Shown here piece by piece: positions 31,137-38,640 of a stretch of DNA of 40,495 nt. This stretch comes from a virus: IMG/VR virus record IMGVR_UViG_3300025012_000176, positions 1 through 40,495 of that record; one strand, given 5' to 3'. Position numbers and translations under genes: made by a program. The notes below the pieces were generated by a model. That model searched no databases and was not told the DNA's origin. It saw nothing but the letters and a program-made list of their open reading frames with translations. How positions within the stretch are numbered: the first letter of the stretch is position 1; each line of letters opens with the position of its first letter.

Positions 31137-32084
31137 ATGGAAAACAAAATCATAATTTTTCTAAAGAACATGTGGACGACTTCTGTTGTCCCCACGATTC
31201 AGGCGCTCAACCGCCACAATAAGGAAAACGCCGACAGAATCGAAAAAGCGATCAGGGAAAAAAAGAATGCCACCGACCTATCCGTTAACAATACGGCTGA
31301 CATTTCTGACCCTATCGTAGAGGCTCAAAAAGCCACCACCGAGGCGATTAAAGCTATACAGCCGACAGTTATCCCCGAAGTGGATTTGTCTTCTTTAGAG
31401 GCCAAAATGGAAGCTTTTCTAAAGGCACTAGAAAAGAAAGACATGACCGTCAATATCGGCAAGACTAATGTCGAAGTTGATACTAAAGCAGTCGTCAAAG
31501 CGATTGAGAAAATGCACTCCGAAATGAAGTCCATGAAGCCGGAAGAAGCGACCGACTACACCCTGATGCTCGATGAAATGATGAAAATCATGGAGCGGCC
31601 GAAAGACGACAAGCACGAGAAAATGATGTGCGAGTTAATGGAAAAGATGGCCAAGACGGAGGATATCTCGGTAATTGCTGAATGGCTAAAAGTTATAGCA
31701 GAAAAAGAAGCTGAGCAAGTGCCTTTCAAGTTTGATAAAGAGGGAAGACTGGAAGTTAAAGTTGATCGCGCAGGAGGCGGCGGTGGCGGAGGAGGATTGA
31801 CTAGGATTGAAACTGACGCTCTGGTAAATCTTGAAAGTAAAGCTGCCACCGAAGAAACCCAACAATCAGTATTAGCAGCAGTTCAAGGTTTAGGAGGTTC
31901 TACTTACAATTTCATTCAATCAGACGAAGGAGCAACTTATGAATACTATGGTTTTGCTTCCTCAACGGGTTGGAGAATTAAAAGAATGACTGTAGCTACC
32001 GAAGTATGGAAGATAGCCGAAGGAGAGGGAGATTATGACACTGCTTTTGCAGATAAAGCTAATAAAACTTACAACTATGTATAA
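31137..32084 (+). CDS. Coiled-coil virion protein, 315 aa
   Basis: A long helical N-terminal two thirds with lysine/glutamate/methionine heptads (EKMHSEMKSMKPEEA, MLDEMMKIMERPKDDKHEKM), a run of eight glycines, then TRIETDALVNLESKAATEE and a beta C-terminus that ends DKANKTYNYV. The C-terminal part, STYNFIQSDEGATYEYYGFA, is a common tail-fibre end in uncultured phages. A trimeric fibre shaft or tail component is likely. It overlaps the next gene by 8 bases. Confidence 0.6.
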   Translation: MENKIIIFLKNMWTTSVVPTIQALNRHNKENADRIEKAIREKKNATDLSVNNTADISDPIVEAQKATTEAIKAIQPTVIPEVDLSSLEAKMEAFLKALEKKDMTVNIGKTNVEVDTKAVVKAIEKMHSEMKSMKPEEATDYTLMLDEMMKIMERPKDDKHEKMMCELMEKMAKTEDISVIAEWLKVIAEKEAEQVPFKFDKEGRLEVKVDRAGGGGGGGGLTRIETDALVNLESKAATEETQQSVLAAVQGLGGSTYNFIQSDEGATYEYYGFASSTGWRIKRMTVATEVWKIAEGEGDYDTAFADKANKTYNYV

Positions 32085-32220
32085 ATTTACCTACAAAAAC
32101 AAAGAGATTCGCTCAGATGACATCACTAGAGAAGATGATTTTGTCTACATTAAATTCGGGAAATACGAACTGATGATATCCAAGGAAGAGTTTGATAATT
32201 TGATAATTGAAGAAGAATAA
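32077..32220 (+). CDS. Small hypothetical protein, 47 aa
   Basis: ATG 32077 overlaps the end of the previous gene. Beta-rich: YKFTYKNKEIRSDDI, FVYIKFGKYELMI, then an acidic helix. A longer in-frame start at 32035 would overlap far more and is less likely. Perhaps a small fibre chaperone. It ends one base before the next gene. Confidence 0.5.
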   Translation: MYKFTYKNKEIRSDDITREDDFVYIKFGKYELMISKEEFDNLIIEEE

Positions 32221-32221
32221 T

Positions 32222-33643
32222 ATGGCTAATAAATATGTTGATATCGGTGCTACTTATAATGGCGACGGGACTACATCTGCTCAGGCAGCTTCTGCAGGAG
32301 CAGCAGGGGCATGGAATAATTTAAGAAATGTCTGTCTCGGAACTCCAGGATATGGGACTTTAGCCGCAGGAGACAAGGTTTATGTCAGAACGGCCGCTGC
32401 TGGCACTGGCAAAATTGAAACGTGGGCTGCTACAACTGTTGCAACTGGTGCGACATCGGCATCCCCTATTGACCTTATTTTTGATAACGGGACGGTTTGG
32501 AATGATGGAAACAGTAGTGGGGTTTTTACAGTGACCCATACTGGGGCAATTATTTGGGATGATTATGTGAACGTAATAGGGACAAACTTTAATATTAAAT
32601 TTTATTATAACCAAGCAAACTCCGCTTCGATAATGACGTTTGCCAACGCTAGATATGATAAAGTTAGTTTTGCAACATATGTAAGTAACACTGCCTATGG
32701 GCAATTTTATTCACTACATTCAGCTCAGCAAGGGCATAATTTGTTTAATGATTGTAAATGGGATGTTGGTTGTGCTTTTCAAAATACCGCTTACCCAATT
32801 TTAAAACCAGGGTCAAATTATGGTCCAATGTCAACATTTAATGGATGTATATTCAATCTAGCAAATGCAACTGCTACTGCTGGTTTTTATTGGATAGGAG
32901 AATGTGTTTATGGAGGAAACATTAATTTTAATGGATGCAAATGGACAAACACCAGAGTTTCTTCTGATTATTTGTTAGGTGCTATTACGGGTGCAGGAGG
33001 AGGAAACACCATGAACTTTAATCAATGCGACACTGGAAATCTTTATTTGACACCAGGAGGTGGGTATACAAATCTAGGCGTGCAAAAAACTATTATCACG
33101 CAAAAAAACGCCACTCATGACTTCATACAAATCTTAGGAGTAGGCTCAGTTGAATGGAAAGGTGGACAAAACTATCCGACACTTAATGCGACACTTCCAA
33201 ATGGTTCCAGCACTTACTGGTCATGGAAAATTTATCCTGCTTACAACATATTGACAGCTGGCTATCCACTTCCGCTTCCAATATTCAATAAATATTTTAC
33301 GCAGACTTCTGCCACTAAAACTGCCACGCTGGAATTCCTGGTGAACAATGCTTTCGGAACTCCTACTAAAAGACAAGTGTGGGCTGAAATATCATACATT
33401 GATACGGATGGAAATATCCAAAACGTTTCAACTTTTGATATTGAAGCTGCAAACTGCGATACCTCGACTGCGGGCTGGTCTTCCACAACTTATGGGGCGT
33501 TGAGTTATAGCAAATTCGAGCTTTCGGTTACTCTTACAAATCTTAAGCAATATTCAAACATTGTCGTTAATATTTATGTGGCGATTCCGTCGACATCGGC
33601 CAATGACTTCTTTTTCTTTGACCCCGAACTAACACTTTCATGA
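32222..33643 (+). CDS. Beta-helix-like tail fibre or spike
   Basis: 473 aa, starting MANKYVDIGATYNGDGTT, a beginning shared with many phage beta-helix fibres. The repetitive beta-strand pattern (NGCIFNLANATATAGFYWIG, NFNGCKWTNT, NFNQCDTGNLY) suggests a right-handed parallel beta-helix, followed by a jelly-roll-like end. It likely binds or degrades host polysaccharide; no catalytic residues are evident. I prefer ATG 32222 to an in-frame start at 32207. TGA overlaps the next ATG. Confidence 0.65.
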   Translation: MANKYVDIGATYNGDGTTSAQAASAGAAGAWNNLRNVCLGTPGYGTLAAGDKVYVRTAAAGTGKIETWAATTVATGATSASPIDLIFDNGTVWNDGNSSGVFTVTHTGAIIWDDYVNVIGTNFNIKFYYNQANSASIMTFANARYDKVSFATYVSNTAYGQFYSLHSAQQGHNLFNDCKWDVGCAFQNTAYPILKPGSNYGPMSTFNGCIFNLANATATAGFYWIGECVYGGNINFNGCKWTNTRVSSDYLLGAITGAGGGNTMNFNQCDTGNLYLTPGGGYTNLGVQKTIITQKNATHDFIQILGVGSVEWKGGQNYPTLNATLPNGSSTYWSWKIYPAYNILTAGYPLPLPIFNKYFTQTSATKTATLEFLVNNAFGTPTKRQVWAEISYIDTDGNIQNVSTFDIEAANCDTSTAGWSSTTYGALSYSKFELSVTLTNLKQYSNIVVNIYVAIPSTSANDFFFFDPELTLS

Positions 33644-34020
33644 GTACAATATTTTTAGGAACTAGCGCATTTTCCATTCTACCAACAGCCAAGTCGATGC
33701 CACTTGGAACTGGGATTATCGGGACTCAACGCTCGCCAGAGGACGCGCTGTTTTATGCAAACCTGACAATACAGAATGCCATAGCGGACTCTCTTTATTG
33801 GATAGCTAGGTCGTCTGACCTTACAAGCGTACTAGCTTCTGGAACAATTGCGGAAGGAGATAACGTGATTGAGAATATTCCAGGATATGAAAGCCCTATG
33901 CTGGTTACCGTAAGAATCCGCAAAGCTGGGTATGACCCATTTGAAACGCAAGCTAATTTAATTAGTTCTGGGGTTGGAGTGTACGTCATCCAACAACAAG
34001 ACACTGTTTATCAAGCATAA
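33640..34020 (+). CDS. Virion protein with a C-terminal module shared with the next large gene
   Basis: 126 aa. The N-terminal part is beta-rich (IFLGTSAFSILPTAKS). The last ~40 residues (VTVRIRKAGYDPFETQ, ISSGVGVYVIQQQDTVYQA) closely match the end of the protein at 34182 (RTRKAGYKPFE, SINEADTIYQA). The repeated module may attach to a shared partner in the tail. No named family. Starts on the TGA of the fibre gene. Confidence 0.55.
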   Translation: MSTIFLGTSAFSILPTAKSMPLGTGIIGTQRSPEDALFYANLTIQNAIADSLYWIARSSDLTSVLASGTIAEGDNVIENIPGYESPMLVTVRIRKAGYDPFETQANLISSGVGVYVIQQQDTVYQA

Positions 34021-34021
34021 T

Positions 34022-34195
34022 ATGAATACAACAACCTATCTTGCTCTCAAAGATTACGGGGAGCACTGGAAAAAGGGAGAAATCGTAGGCATGAGCAAAA
34101 AATATGCCGATGAATTGGTCAAAAAGAAGATGATAAAAAACTTAACTAAGGAAGAATATAACCAATTAATTAAAAAACAAAATGATAAGCTATAA
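34022..34195 (+). CDS. Small basic protein, 57 aa
   Basis: The ATG lies one base after the previous stop; an upstream frame start would overlap the previous gene. The product is lysine-rich (GEHWKKGEIVGMSKKYADEL and KKKMIKNLTKEEYNQLIKK). It lies between two related virion proteins, and its end overlaps the next start by 14 bases. Possibly a small chaperone or accessory; unknown. Confidence 0.45.
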   Translation: MNTTTYLALKDYGEHWKKGEIVGMSKKYADELVKKKMIKNLTKEEYNQLIKKQNDKL

Positions 34196-35330
34196 TTACA
34201 CCACCAAAGTCATCACGGTAGACGCTACAGCAACTCTGCGAAGCGTTTATTCAGACGCGATGGCAGTTTTCGCTTCAGCAGCTCAGATGGACGACCTCAT
34301 ACCCCTACGAGCTGATACCCCTACCTTGTTCACCTTGATTAATGGTTGGTTATTTTCCGCTGGTTCAATTCAATATTTGACCAGTGCCGCCCTTCAAGAC
34401 GCCGCAGTGGATAACACCTGGACCAACATTCAAACCCTGGGTTCAATTGTTTCAGGTACCACCATTTACATTGAGCAAGATGGGGCGGTGGTTTACACCC
34501 ATGGGACGACAGGACACATCAACATGCTTTTCAAGACCAAAGATGCAGGCACAGAAATCGACTCCCAGAATTTCACAGTCTATGCTCGTAAATTCCAACA
34601 GACTTATTCCTCTTTCTCTACAACTGGAGGGGCGATTGTGTCAAACGTACCGCTGGCTACCGCAGCAGACCCTCAACTAGATATCGACCAAGCAACCATT
34701 GACGCCTACACAGGACTGACTATCACTTGGGGAAGCGTGACTAAGGACGCAGGAGACGGAGCAGGAGTGCAGCCTTATGGAGTAGTTGTGGACGGGGGAG
34801 GTCTTTCTCTAAAACAAGTGTACAACTGGGTACAAAGCGAACTGCTCAAGGCAGGCGACATTGATGACGGGGCAGGAACCCATGTTGGGAAACTTACCAC
34901 ACCTCTTATCACTTATACAGGTACAGGCATCACCGCCCAAGGAATTTGGTTTGAAAACTTCGATGGGGCAGATGCTAACGACATTAAATACACCGATTCC
35001 AACGGAGTTTTGCACACTCCACCATCAACAGTTGCTATTTCAGTCGACGCTTCCAGCGCAATGAGTGGAGGCAGGGTTGTGGTTTACAAACTTTCAGCTC
35101 CTTATAATGTTGCTACTTATACCCCAGCGGACATCGCTGACACACTCCTAGAAGCTGCCCTTGATGCTAACGGAAACGCTTCTACAACCTTAACCTATGT
35201 TGCCGATTGGGACGTGGTCGTGAGAACGCGTAAAGCAGGTTACAAACCTTTTGAGGTTGGGACAACCCTTACAAGTGCAGGACTTTCAGTTTCAAGTATC
35301 AACGAAGCAGACACCATTTATCAAGCGTAA
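34182..35330 (+). CDS. Virion protein with modular ends, 382 aa
   Basis: N-terminal part MISYNYTTKVITVDATATLR...LFTLINGWLF resembles the start of the protein at 35341. The middle is beta-rich (IYIEQDGAVVYTHGTTGHIN, TYTGTGITAQGIWFENFDGA). The last 40 residues match the end of the protein at 33640. So three neighbouring genes share end modules, consistent with duplication. A baseplate- or fibre-associated role is likely. No family named. Confidence 0.6.
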   Translation: MISYNYTTKVITVDATATLRSVYSDAMAVFASAAQMDDLIPLRADTPTLFTLINGWLFSAGSIQYLTSAALQDAAVDNTWTNIQTLGSIVSGTTIYIEQDGAVVYTHGTTGHINMLFKTKDAGTEIDSQNFTVYARKFQQTYSSFSTTGGAIVSNVPLATAADPQLDIDQATIDAYTGLTITWGSVTKDAGDGAGVQPYGVVVDGGGLSLKQVYNWVQSELLKAGDIDDGAGTHVGKLTTPLITYTGTGITAQGIWFENFDGADANDIKYTDSNGVLHTPPSTVAISVDASSAMSGGRVVVYKLSAPYNVATYTPADIADTLLEAALDANGNASTTLTYVADWDVVVRTRKAGYKPFEVGTTLTSAGLSVSSINEADTIYQA

Positions 35331-35340
35331 TTAAAACAAC

Positions 35341-35796
35341 ATGATAACATTTGACGGAGACAACAAAATAATTGAAGTTTCTACCGCCACGTCATTCAAT
35401 GCACTTGATTTCTATAATGCCGCAAAAGAATGGGAGGATGATATTGACACCATGCAGTATCTTTCTCCAATGGATGCAATTGGAAAAGCTGACCTTGGAA
35501 ATAGCGTCTACACTGACCAAATTTTCAAGCTGCTAAATGGATGGAAGGTAAGACCAAGCGGATACTCGCCCAATATTGTGGTGACCATTTCAGGGACTTT
35601 TGTTTCAGGTGACGGTAGCTCACAAGTAGTTCCTCCTATTAGTGGTGAAGCTGTAACCTGGCTTATTCAAGCTACTACAGCGGCAACTATTATTGCAACT
35701 GGCAGCGGAGTGACATCCCAAGACAAACTGGATATTGCAGATGAGGTAATGACAAGGGGTTTATTAAAAAAGAAAGAATTTCTTGCACTGAAGTAG
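35341..35796 (+). CDS. Virion protein related to the 34182 N-terminus, 151 aa
   Basis: N-terminal 70 residues (MITFDGDNKIIEVSTATSFN, FKLLNGWKVRPSG) align by pattern with the N-terminus of the 34182 protein; the second half is beta-rich and ends in a short helix, KLDIADEVMTRGLLKKK. I have seen the FxLLNGW pattern in other phage structural genes. The last gene before a terminator hairpin and promoter C, so it closes the structural operon. Confidence 0.55.
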   Translation: MITFDGDNKIIEVSTATSFNALDFYNAAKEWEDDIDTMQYLSPMDAIGKADLGNSVYTDQIFKLLNGWKVRPSGYSPNIVVTISGTFVSGDGSSQVVPPISGEAVTWLIQATTAATIIATGSGVTSQDKLDIADEVMTRGLLKKKEFLALK

Positions 35797-35803
35797 TTTT
35801 CTA

Positions 35804-35827
35804 CACCCTCTCAACTCTGGGAGGGTG
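35804..35827 (+). terminator. Terminator-like hairpin at the end of the structural operon
   Basis: A 7-bp GC-rich stem, CACCCTC/GAGGGTG, with a 10-nt loop, directly after the last virion gene. No strong T-tract, so termination efficiency is uncertain. Confidence 0.6.
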
Positions 35828-35844
35828 AATGAAGATTATCAAAT

Positions 35845-35873
35845 TTGACAAAATCAATTAATTATGATATGTT
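35845..35873 (+). promoter_or_regulatory. Promoter of leader unit C
   Basis: TTGACA at 35845-35850, a 17-bp spacer ending TGA, then TATGTT at 35868-35873. It precedes the holin-like genes. A TATAAT at 35875 lies too far from the -35. Confidence 0.75.
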
Positions 35874-35892
35874 CTATAATATACAACCAAAT

Positions 35893-35930
35893 AAAAGAGT
35901 TACGAGTTTTTTAACCGTGGCTCTTTTTTT
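35893..35930 (+). terminator. Leader terminator/attenuator C
   Basis: A 12-bp stem (AAAAGAGTTACG pairs with 35916-35927, two wobbles), then a T-run. The leader from CAAATAAAA to the stem is nearly identical to the one at 8061-8078. The holin-like gene begins 10 bases after it. Confidence 0.8.
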
Positions 35931-35940
35931 CGTAAAAAAA

Positions 35941-36141
35941 ATGAAAAAATTTTTACAAACACAAACAGGCAGACACATCTATTCGTTCGCAAAAACTTTC
36001 GTAGTGGCTTTTTTGGCTATCGGACTTTTTGCAGATTCCCAAGGGCAAGACATTTTTGAGCTTGCTTTTATTGTTGGAGCTTTAAAAGCTTCTTCAATCG
36101 TTGTTTTCAGAAACATCTACAAAATTCTGACTGAAAAATAA
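35941..36141 (+). CDS. Holin-like protein 1 (putative)
   Basis: 66 aa. A short basic start (MKKFLQTQTGRHIYSFAK) and two hydrophobic segments (FVVAFLAIGLFADSQ and FELAFIVGALKASSIVVF) with a short polar turn, and a basic end. Two segments, size and position near endolysin genes suit a holin that opens the membrane for the lytic enzymes. ATG 35941 is downstream of the attenuator; an in-frame TTG at 35845 lies in the promoter and is unlikely. Confidence 0.55.
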   Translation: MKKFLQTQTGRHIYSFAKTFVVAFLAIGLFADSQGQDIFELAFIVGALKASSIVVFRNIYKILTEK

Positions 36142-36160
36142 AAATTAAACGTGGAATAAA

Positions 36161-36415
36161 ATGAGCAAGGCACTAGAAAAACATGCGAGCGATTGCTTCG
36201 CCAACCACATTTCTCCAATGATGAAACAAATTGAAGAAGTAAAAAAAGAAGTTACAGATATTAAAGTTTCAATAGCTGGGCTTCCTAAAGATTTAGCTGA
36301 TGAATTCGACCGAAGATATGCAAGTAAGGAAACGGAAGAAAGCCTAAAAAGAATAATGTGGATAGTTATAGTAGCGGTCATTACCGCAGTTTTGGCGCTA
36401 GTAGTTAGAAAATAG
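36161..36415 (+). CDS. XhlA-like holin-associated protein
   Basis: 84 aa. A long N-terminal amphipathic coiled coil (PMMKQIEEVKKEVTDIKVS) and one C-terminal membrane segment (IMWIVIVAVITAVLALVV) with a basic end. This is the layout of hemolysin XhlA-type proteins that help holins and endolysins. It follows the holin-like gene by 19 bases, consistent with a lysis operon. Confidence 0.65.
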   Translation: MSKALEKHASDCFANHISPMMKQIEEVKKEVTDIKVSIAGLPKDLADEFDRRYASKETEESLKRIMWIVIVAVITAVLALVVRK

Positions 36416-36431
36416 TTCTTTACTTACAATC

Positions 36432-36584
36432 GTTATGGACTGGCTGAGAGAGAGAACACCCAGGGTCGAAGGCGCATATACATGCCGTTGGGGAAGTAAC
36501 GCTGTAACTTATATGGGGACAGCACCAATTAACCTCGTGACTTGTAACGAGATGGATATATGCCTCTCTCAGCCAGTCCATAAC
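36432..36584 (+). ncRNA. 153-nt element closed by a perfect 21-bp stem
   Basis: Positions 36432-36452 are the exact reverse complement of 36564-36584. Next to the right arm, TATATGC (36557-36563) can pair with GCATATA (36474-36480), so the right side of the helix is continuous. Inside are hairpins CTCGT/ACGAG, GCTGT/ACAGC and GG-CAT/ATGCC, and CCCA/TGGG could form a pseudoknot with the GCATATA helix. No target-site duplication flanks it, so I favour a folded RNA over a transposon. It directly precedes a strong Shine-Dalgarno sequence. Not a family I recognise. Confidence 0.7.
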
Positions 36585-36599
36585 AAAAGGAGGTACAAA

Positions 36600-36773
36600 A
36601 TGTTAGTTGCTTATTGCGATAACAAACATTGTCGAAGAACAGAAAAACGTTGTCGTGTGGGGTGCGTCCAAGAAGGGATGGCCTCTCACTGCGCTGTTTG
36701 TGATTTCAACTTTTGTCCGCTGAATTGCGACATCATTTTCATCCCAGTCTTTCTTTGCAGGAGGATATCATGA
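36600..36773 (+). CDS. Cys-rich small protein with strong RBS, 57 aa
   Basis: AAAAGGAGG ends six bases before ATG, a strong Shine-Dalgarno unlike nearly all other genes here. The product is cysteine-rich: YCDNKHCRR, EKRCRVGC, SHCAVCDFNFCPLNC, with a hydrophobic end (IIFIPVFLC). It may bind zinc or be disulfide-linked. Its frame extends into the structured element upstream, but the RBS fixes the start. The stop overlaps the next ATG. Confidence 0.55.
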   Translation: MLVAYCDNKHCRRTEKRCRVGCVQEGMASHCAVCDFNFCPLNCDIIFIPVFLCRRIS

Positions 36774-36829
36774 GACTTTTAGAGGCGTTATACAAACGGT
36801 TTAAAAAGTTCCAGAGGAGGAGAAATTGA
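36770..36829 (+). CDS. Basic 19-aa peptide with strong RBS
   Basis: The order is AGGAGG, a 5-nt spacer, then ATG overlapping the previous stop (ATGA). The peptide, MRLLEALYKRFKKFQRRRN, is cationic and could be an amphipathic helix. The strong RBS supports real translation. It may be a leader peptide coupling translation to the next gene, or a membrane-active peptide. No homologue known to me. Confidence 0.4.
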   Translation: MRLLEALYKRFKKFQRRRN

Positions 36830-36882
36830 GCTATGGCACTTTACGTTCACGCAGGTTAAAACGAACCTTAAAGGAGGAAGAC

Positions 36883-37059
36883 ATGAGCTTGTTCATTAAA
36901 AAATGCAAGCACTGCGAAAAGGTAAAACATTTCCAAGAATGGAAACCCATGCCTGTTGAATTGCAATACGCAATCAACGCTGGCGACATTGCAGTTTCAG
37001 ACGTAGTTTGTGAGCAGTGCTCAAACGGAGCTTCCAATAAGCTCCTACCAGTAGGGTAA
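36883..37059 (+). CDS. Zinc-ribbon-like protein with strong RBS, 58 aa
   Basis: AAAGGAGG lies five bases before ATG 36883. The sequence has CKHCEKV near the start and VCEQCSNG later, a treble-clef or ribbon-like pair, with FQEWKPMPVELQ between. A second site, GGAGG five bases before TTG 36826, would give a 77-aa form, and a 9-codon ATG frame (36833-36859) followed by a small hairpin (36853-36868) lies in the leader. So expression may be regulated by upstream translation. Function unknown. Confidence 0.55.
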   Translation: MSLFIKKCKHCEKVKHFQEWKPMPVELQYAINAGDIAVSDVVCEQCSNGASNKLLPVG

Positions 37060-37072
37060 AACATACCGCTCA

Positions 37073-37099
37073 GGGGTCGAAGCCACAAGCCTAGACCCC
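37073..37099 (+). terminator. GC-rich hairpin after the small-gene island
   Basis: A 6-bp stem GGGGTC/GACCCC with a 15-nt loop, 14 bases after the zinc-ribbon gene. It begins with GGGTCGAAG, which also occurs inside the 36432 element. No T-tract. Confidence 0.5.
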
Positions 37100-37124
37100 G
37101 AAATAATTTTAAAACTACAATTAT

Positions 37125-37229
37125 TTGTACAAAGATAAAATTCAAAATTTGGGAATTGTCTTTTTGGGCTACGGTCTTGCTGGTAGTTTTTGGACTTTTA
37201 TATGGATTGTCCTGTTTGGGAAAAGTTGA
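37125..37229 (+). CDS. Possible small membrane peptide, 34 aa
   Basis: A TTG-initiated frame gives YKDKIQNLGIVFLGYGLAGS then FWTFIWIVLFGKS, one hydrophobic segment with a charged start. There is no Shine-Dalgarno and no ATG. It is in a gap of about 280 bases with no other gene. This is a weak call; the gap may be purely untranslated. Confidence 0.2.
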   Translation: MYKDKIQNLGIVFLGYGLAGSFWTFIWIVLFGKS

Positions 37230-37276
37230 AAAAAGAAAAACTCCGTTGGAGCAGAGGAGTGACAGTTTTAAAAAAT

Positions 37277-37324
37277 AACTTGCATATCTTGTCTATACCC
37301 TTTCTTGCAAGTTGGGGTATAGAC
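37277..37324 (+). promoter_or_regulatory. Two competing hairpins before the HNH gene
   Basis: AACTTGCA (37277-37284) can pair with TGCAAGTT (37306-37313), and GTCTATACCC (37291-37300) with GGGTATAGAC (37315-37324). The two stems interleave. With a 1-nt third loop both probably cannot form at once, so they look like a switch in the leader of the endonuclease gene, 15 bases before its ATG. Confidence 0.6.
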
Positions 37325-37338
37325 TGGATAAAAATAAA

Positions 37339-37986
37339 ATGATAATAAAAAAATGTGTTTTCTGCAAAAAAGAATTTACATCTGAAAACTGGGAAGGTCA
37401 TGAGGCTAAATATTGTTCTCAAGAATGTTACTTTAATTATAAGAAGACAAGGTTCATTAAAGTGACCTGCGTTATTTGTAAAAAAGAGTTTGAAACCTTT
37501 GCATATAGAAAAGATACTGTGAAATGTTGCTCACGAAGCTGCTTAGGTAGACATGCGGGAAATATAAAATTAGGGAATGTTAAACCAAGAATAAGTTCTC
37601 ACTACTGGTTTATAAAAAAACCAGATTATCACAGAGCAAATAAGCAAGGATACGCAAAGATAGCGGACTTAATCCTTGAAGAAAAACTTGGAAGAAAACT
37701 TGAAAAGAATGAACTGGCCCACCACATTGATGAAAATAAACTTAATGACTCTCCTGAAAATTTAGAAGTAATGACGAACCACGACCATTGTATTCACACC
37801 TCTACTGAGTTTTGGAAAAAACAACGACTCTTTGACTGGAGTTGCAAATATGAAAAATGTATAGATTGTGGAACAACTACAATAAGGCACTGGGCGAATG
37901 GTCGATGCAAAAAGTGTCATGGCAAATTTTATAAATTAAAGAAAAAATATGAAAATAATAGACATAACGCACTTGCTTCCCTTTGA
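37339..37986 (+). CDS. HNH homing endonuclease
   Basis: 215 aa. N-terminal zinc-finger-like repeats (CVFCKKEFTS, CSQECY, CVICKKEFET, CSRSCLG), then the HNH core with AHHIDENKLNDSPENLEVM and a histidine near HDHCIHT. A final pair of cysteine knuckles, CIDCGTTTIRHW and CKKCH, follows. This is the layout of free-standing phage homing endonucleases, which cut DNA and spread between phages. It lies between holin and amidase genes, a common insertion place. Its end overlaps the amidase gene by 38 bases. Confidence 0.85.
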   Translation: MIIKKCVFCKKEFTSENWEGHEAKYCSQECYFNYKKTRFIKVTCVICKKEFETFAYRKDTVKCCSRSCLGRHAGNIKLGNVKPRISSHYWFIKKPDYHRANKQGYAKIADLILEEKLGRKLEKNELAHHIDENKLNDSPENLEVMTNHDHCIHTSTEFWKKQRLFDWSCKYEKCIDCGTTTIRHWANGRCKKCHGKFYKLKKKYENNRHNALASL

Positions 37987-38440
37987 AAAAAGCAATGGGA
38001 CCATGAAAAAAGCTGACATTGTTAATGTTATTGTACATCACGATGGTTCTACTAGACCGCTTTTTTATGATTCCATCAAGCGTTATCAGGCGGAGGCTAG
38101 GTATCATATCTCGAAAGGTTGGTCTCACATCTCGTACACCTATATTTTGGACAACGCAGGCGATATTTTTAAATGTCTGCCAGAAACCGAAGTCGGCTAT
38201 CACTGTGGAAATCTAGTTATTAACCGCAAAAGTATTGCTATCAAATTTGACGGCAATATGCAAACTCAAAAGCTCACCAGCGCGCAAATTAAAGCCTACA
38301 AGGAGCTAATGATTTATCTTACTACCAGAAGACCAGACCTGCCGAAACTGGTCAAGGGAAGCGAATGTGGTCACCGAACTATCAAAGCCACTGCTTGCCC
38401 TGGAAAAAACATTACCGATCAATTTATCCATTCTTTTTAA
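37949..38440 (+). CDS. N-acetylmuramoyl-L-alanine amidase (endolysin)
   Basis: 163 aa, the Amidase_2 (peptidoglycan-recognition-like) fold: IVHHDGS (zinc histidine near 30-31), SYTYILDNAGDIF, YHCGN, SIAIKFDGN, and ECGHRTIKATACPGKN (histidine 142 and cysteine 150, the other zinc ligands). It would cut the amide bond between glycan and peptide at lysis. There is no signal peptide, so it needs the holin-like proteins. Starts inside the HNH gene; the overlap suggests the endonuclease inserted upstream. Confidence 0.88.
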   Translation: MKIIDITHLLPFEKSNGTMKKADIVNVIVHHDGSTRPLFYDSIKRYQAEARYHISKGWSHISYTYILDNAGDIFKCLPETEVGYHCGNLVINRKSIAIKFDGNMQTQKLTSAQIKAYKELMIYLTTRRPDLPKLVKGSECGHRTIKATACPGKNITDQFIHSF

Positions 38441-38487
38441 AACAAACACTAATACAAAAAGGCATGGCGGTGAGTCCGCCCCCATTT

Positions 38488-38559
38488 GCCGCCTTAGCTC
38501 AACGGTTGAGCAACTGTTTTGTAAACAGTAGGTTCTCAGTTCAAATCTGAGAGGTGGCT
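38488..38559 (+). tRNA. tRNA-Thr (TGT)
   Basis: Acceptor GCCGCCT/AGGTGGC (one G-T wobble), D-arm GCTC-AACGGTT-GAGC, anticodon arm ACTGT-TTTGTAA-ACAGT with anticodon TGT, T-arm CTCAG-TTCAAAT-CTGAG. 72 nt plus discriminator T. No CCA encoded. It reads ACA codons, common in the AT-rich genome. Confidence 0.95.
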
Positions 38560-38640
38560 CAATTCTTTGAGTGTTTTAGGTACATTATAAAGAATCGTCC
38601 ACTACTTATCTATACTAAGGAATGGATTAAAGTTTTGAAC

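Noticed and set aside
36432-36584. Insertion sequence with terminal inverted repeats
   Set aside because: There is no transposase and no flanking target duplication; kept as a structured element, with a small mobile element as an alternative.
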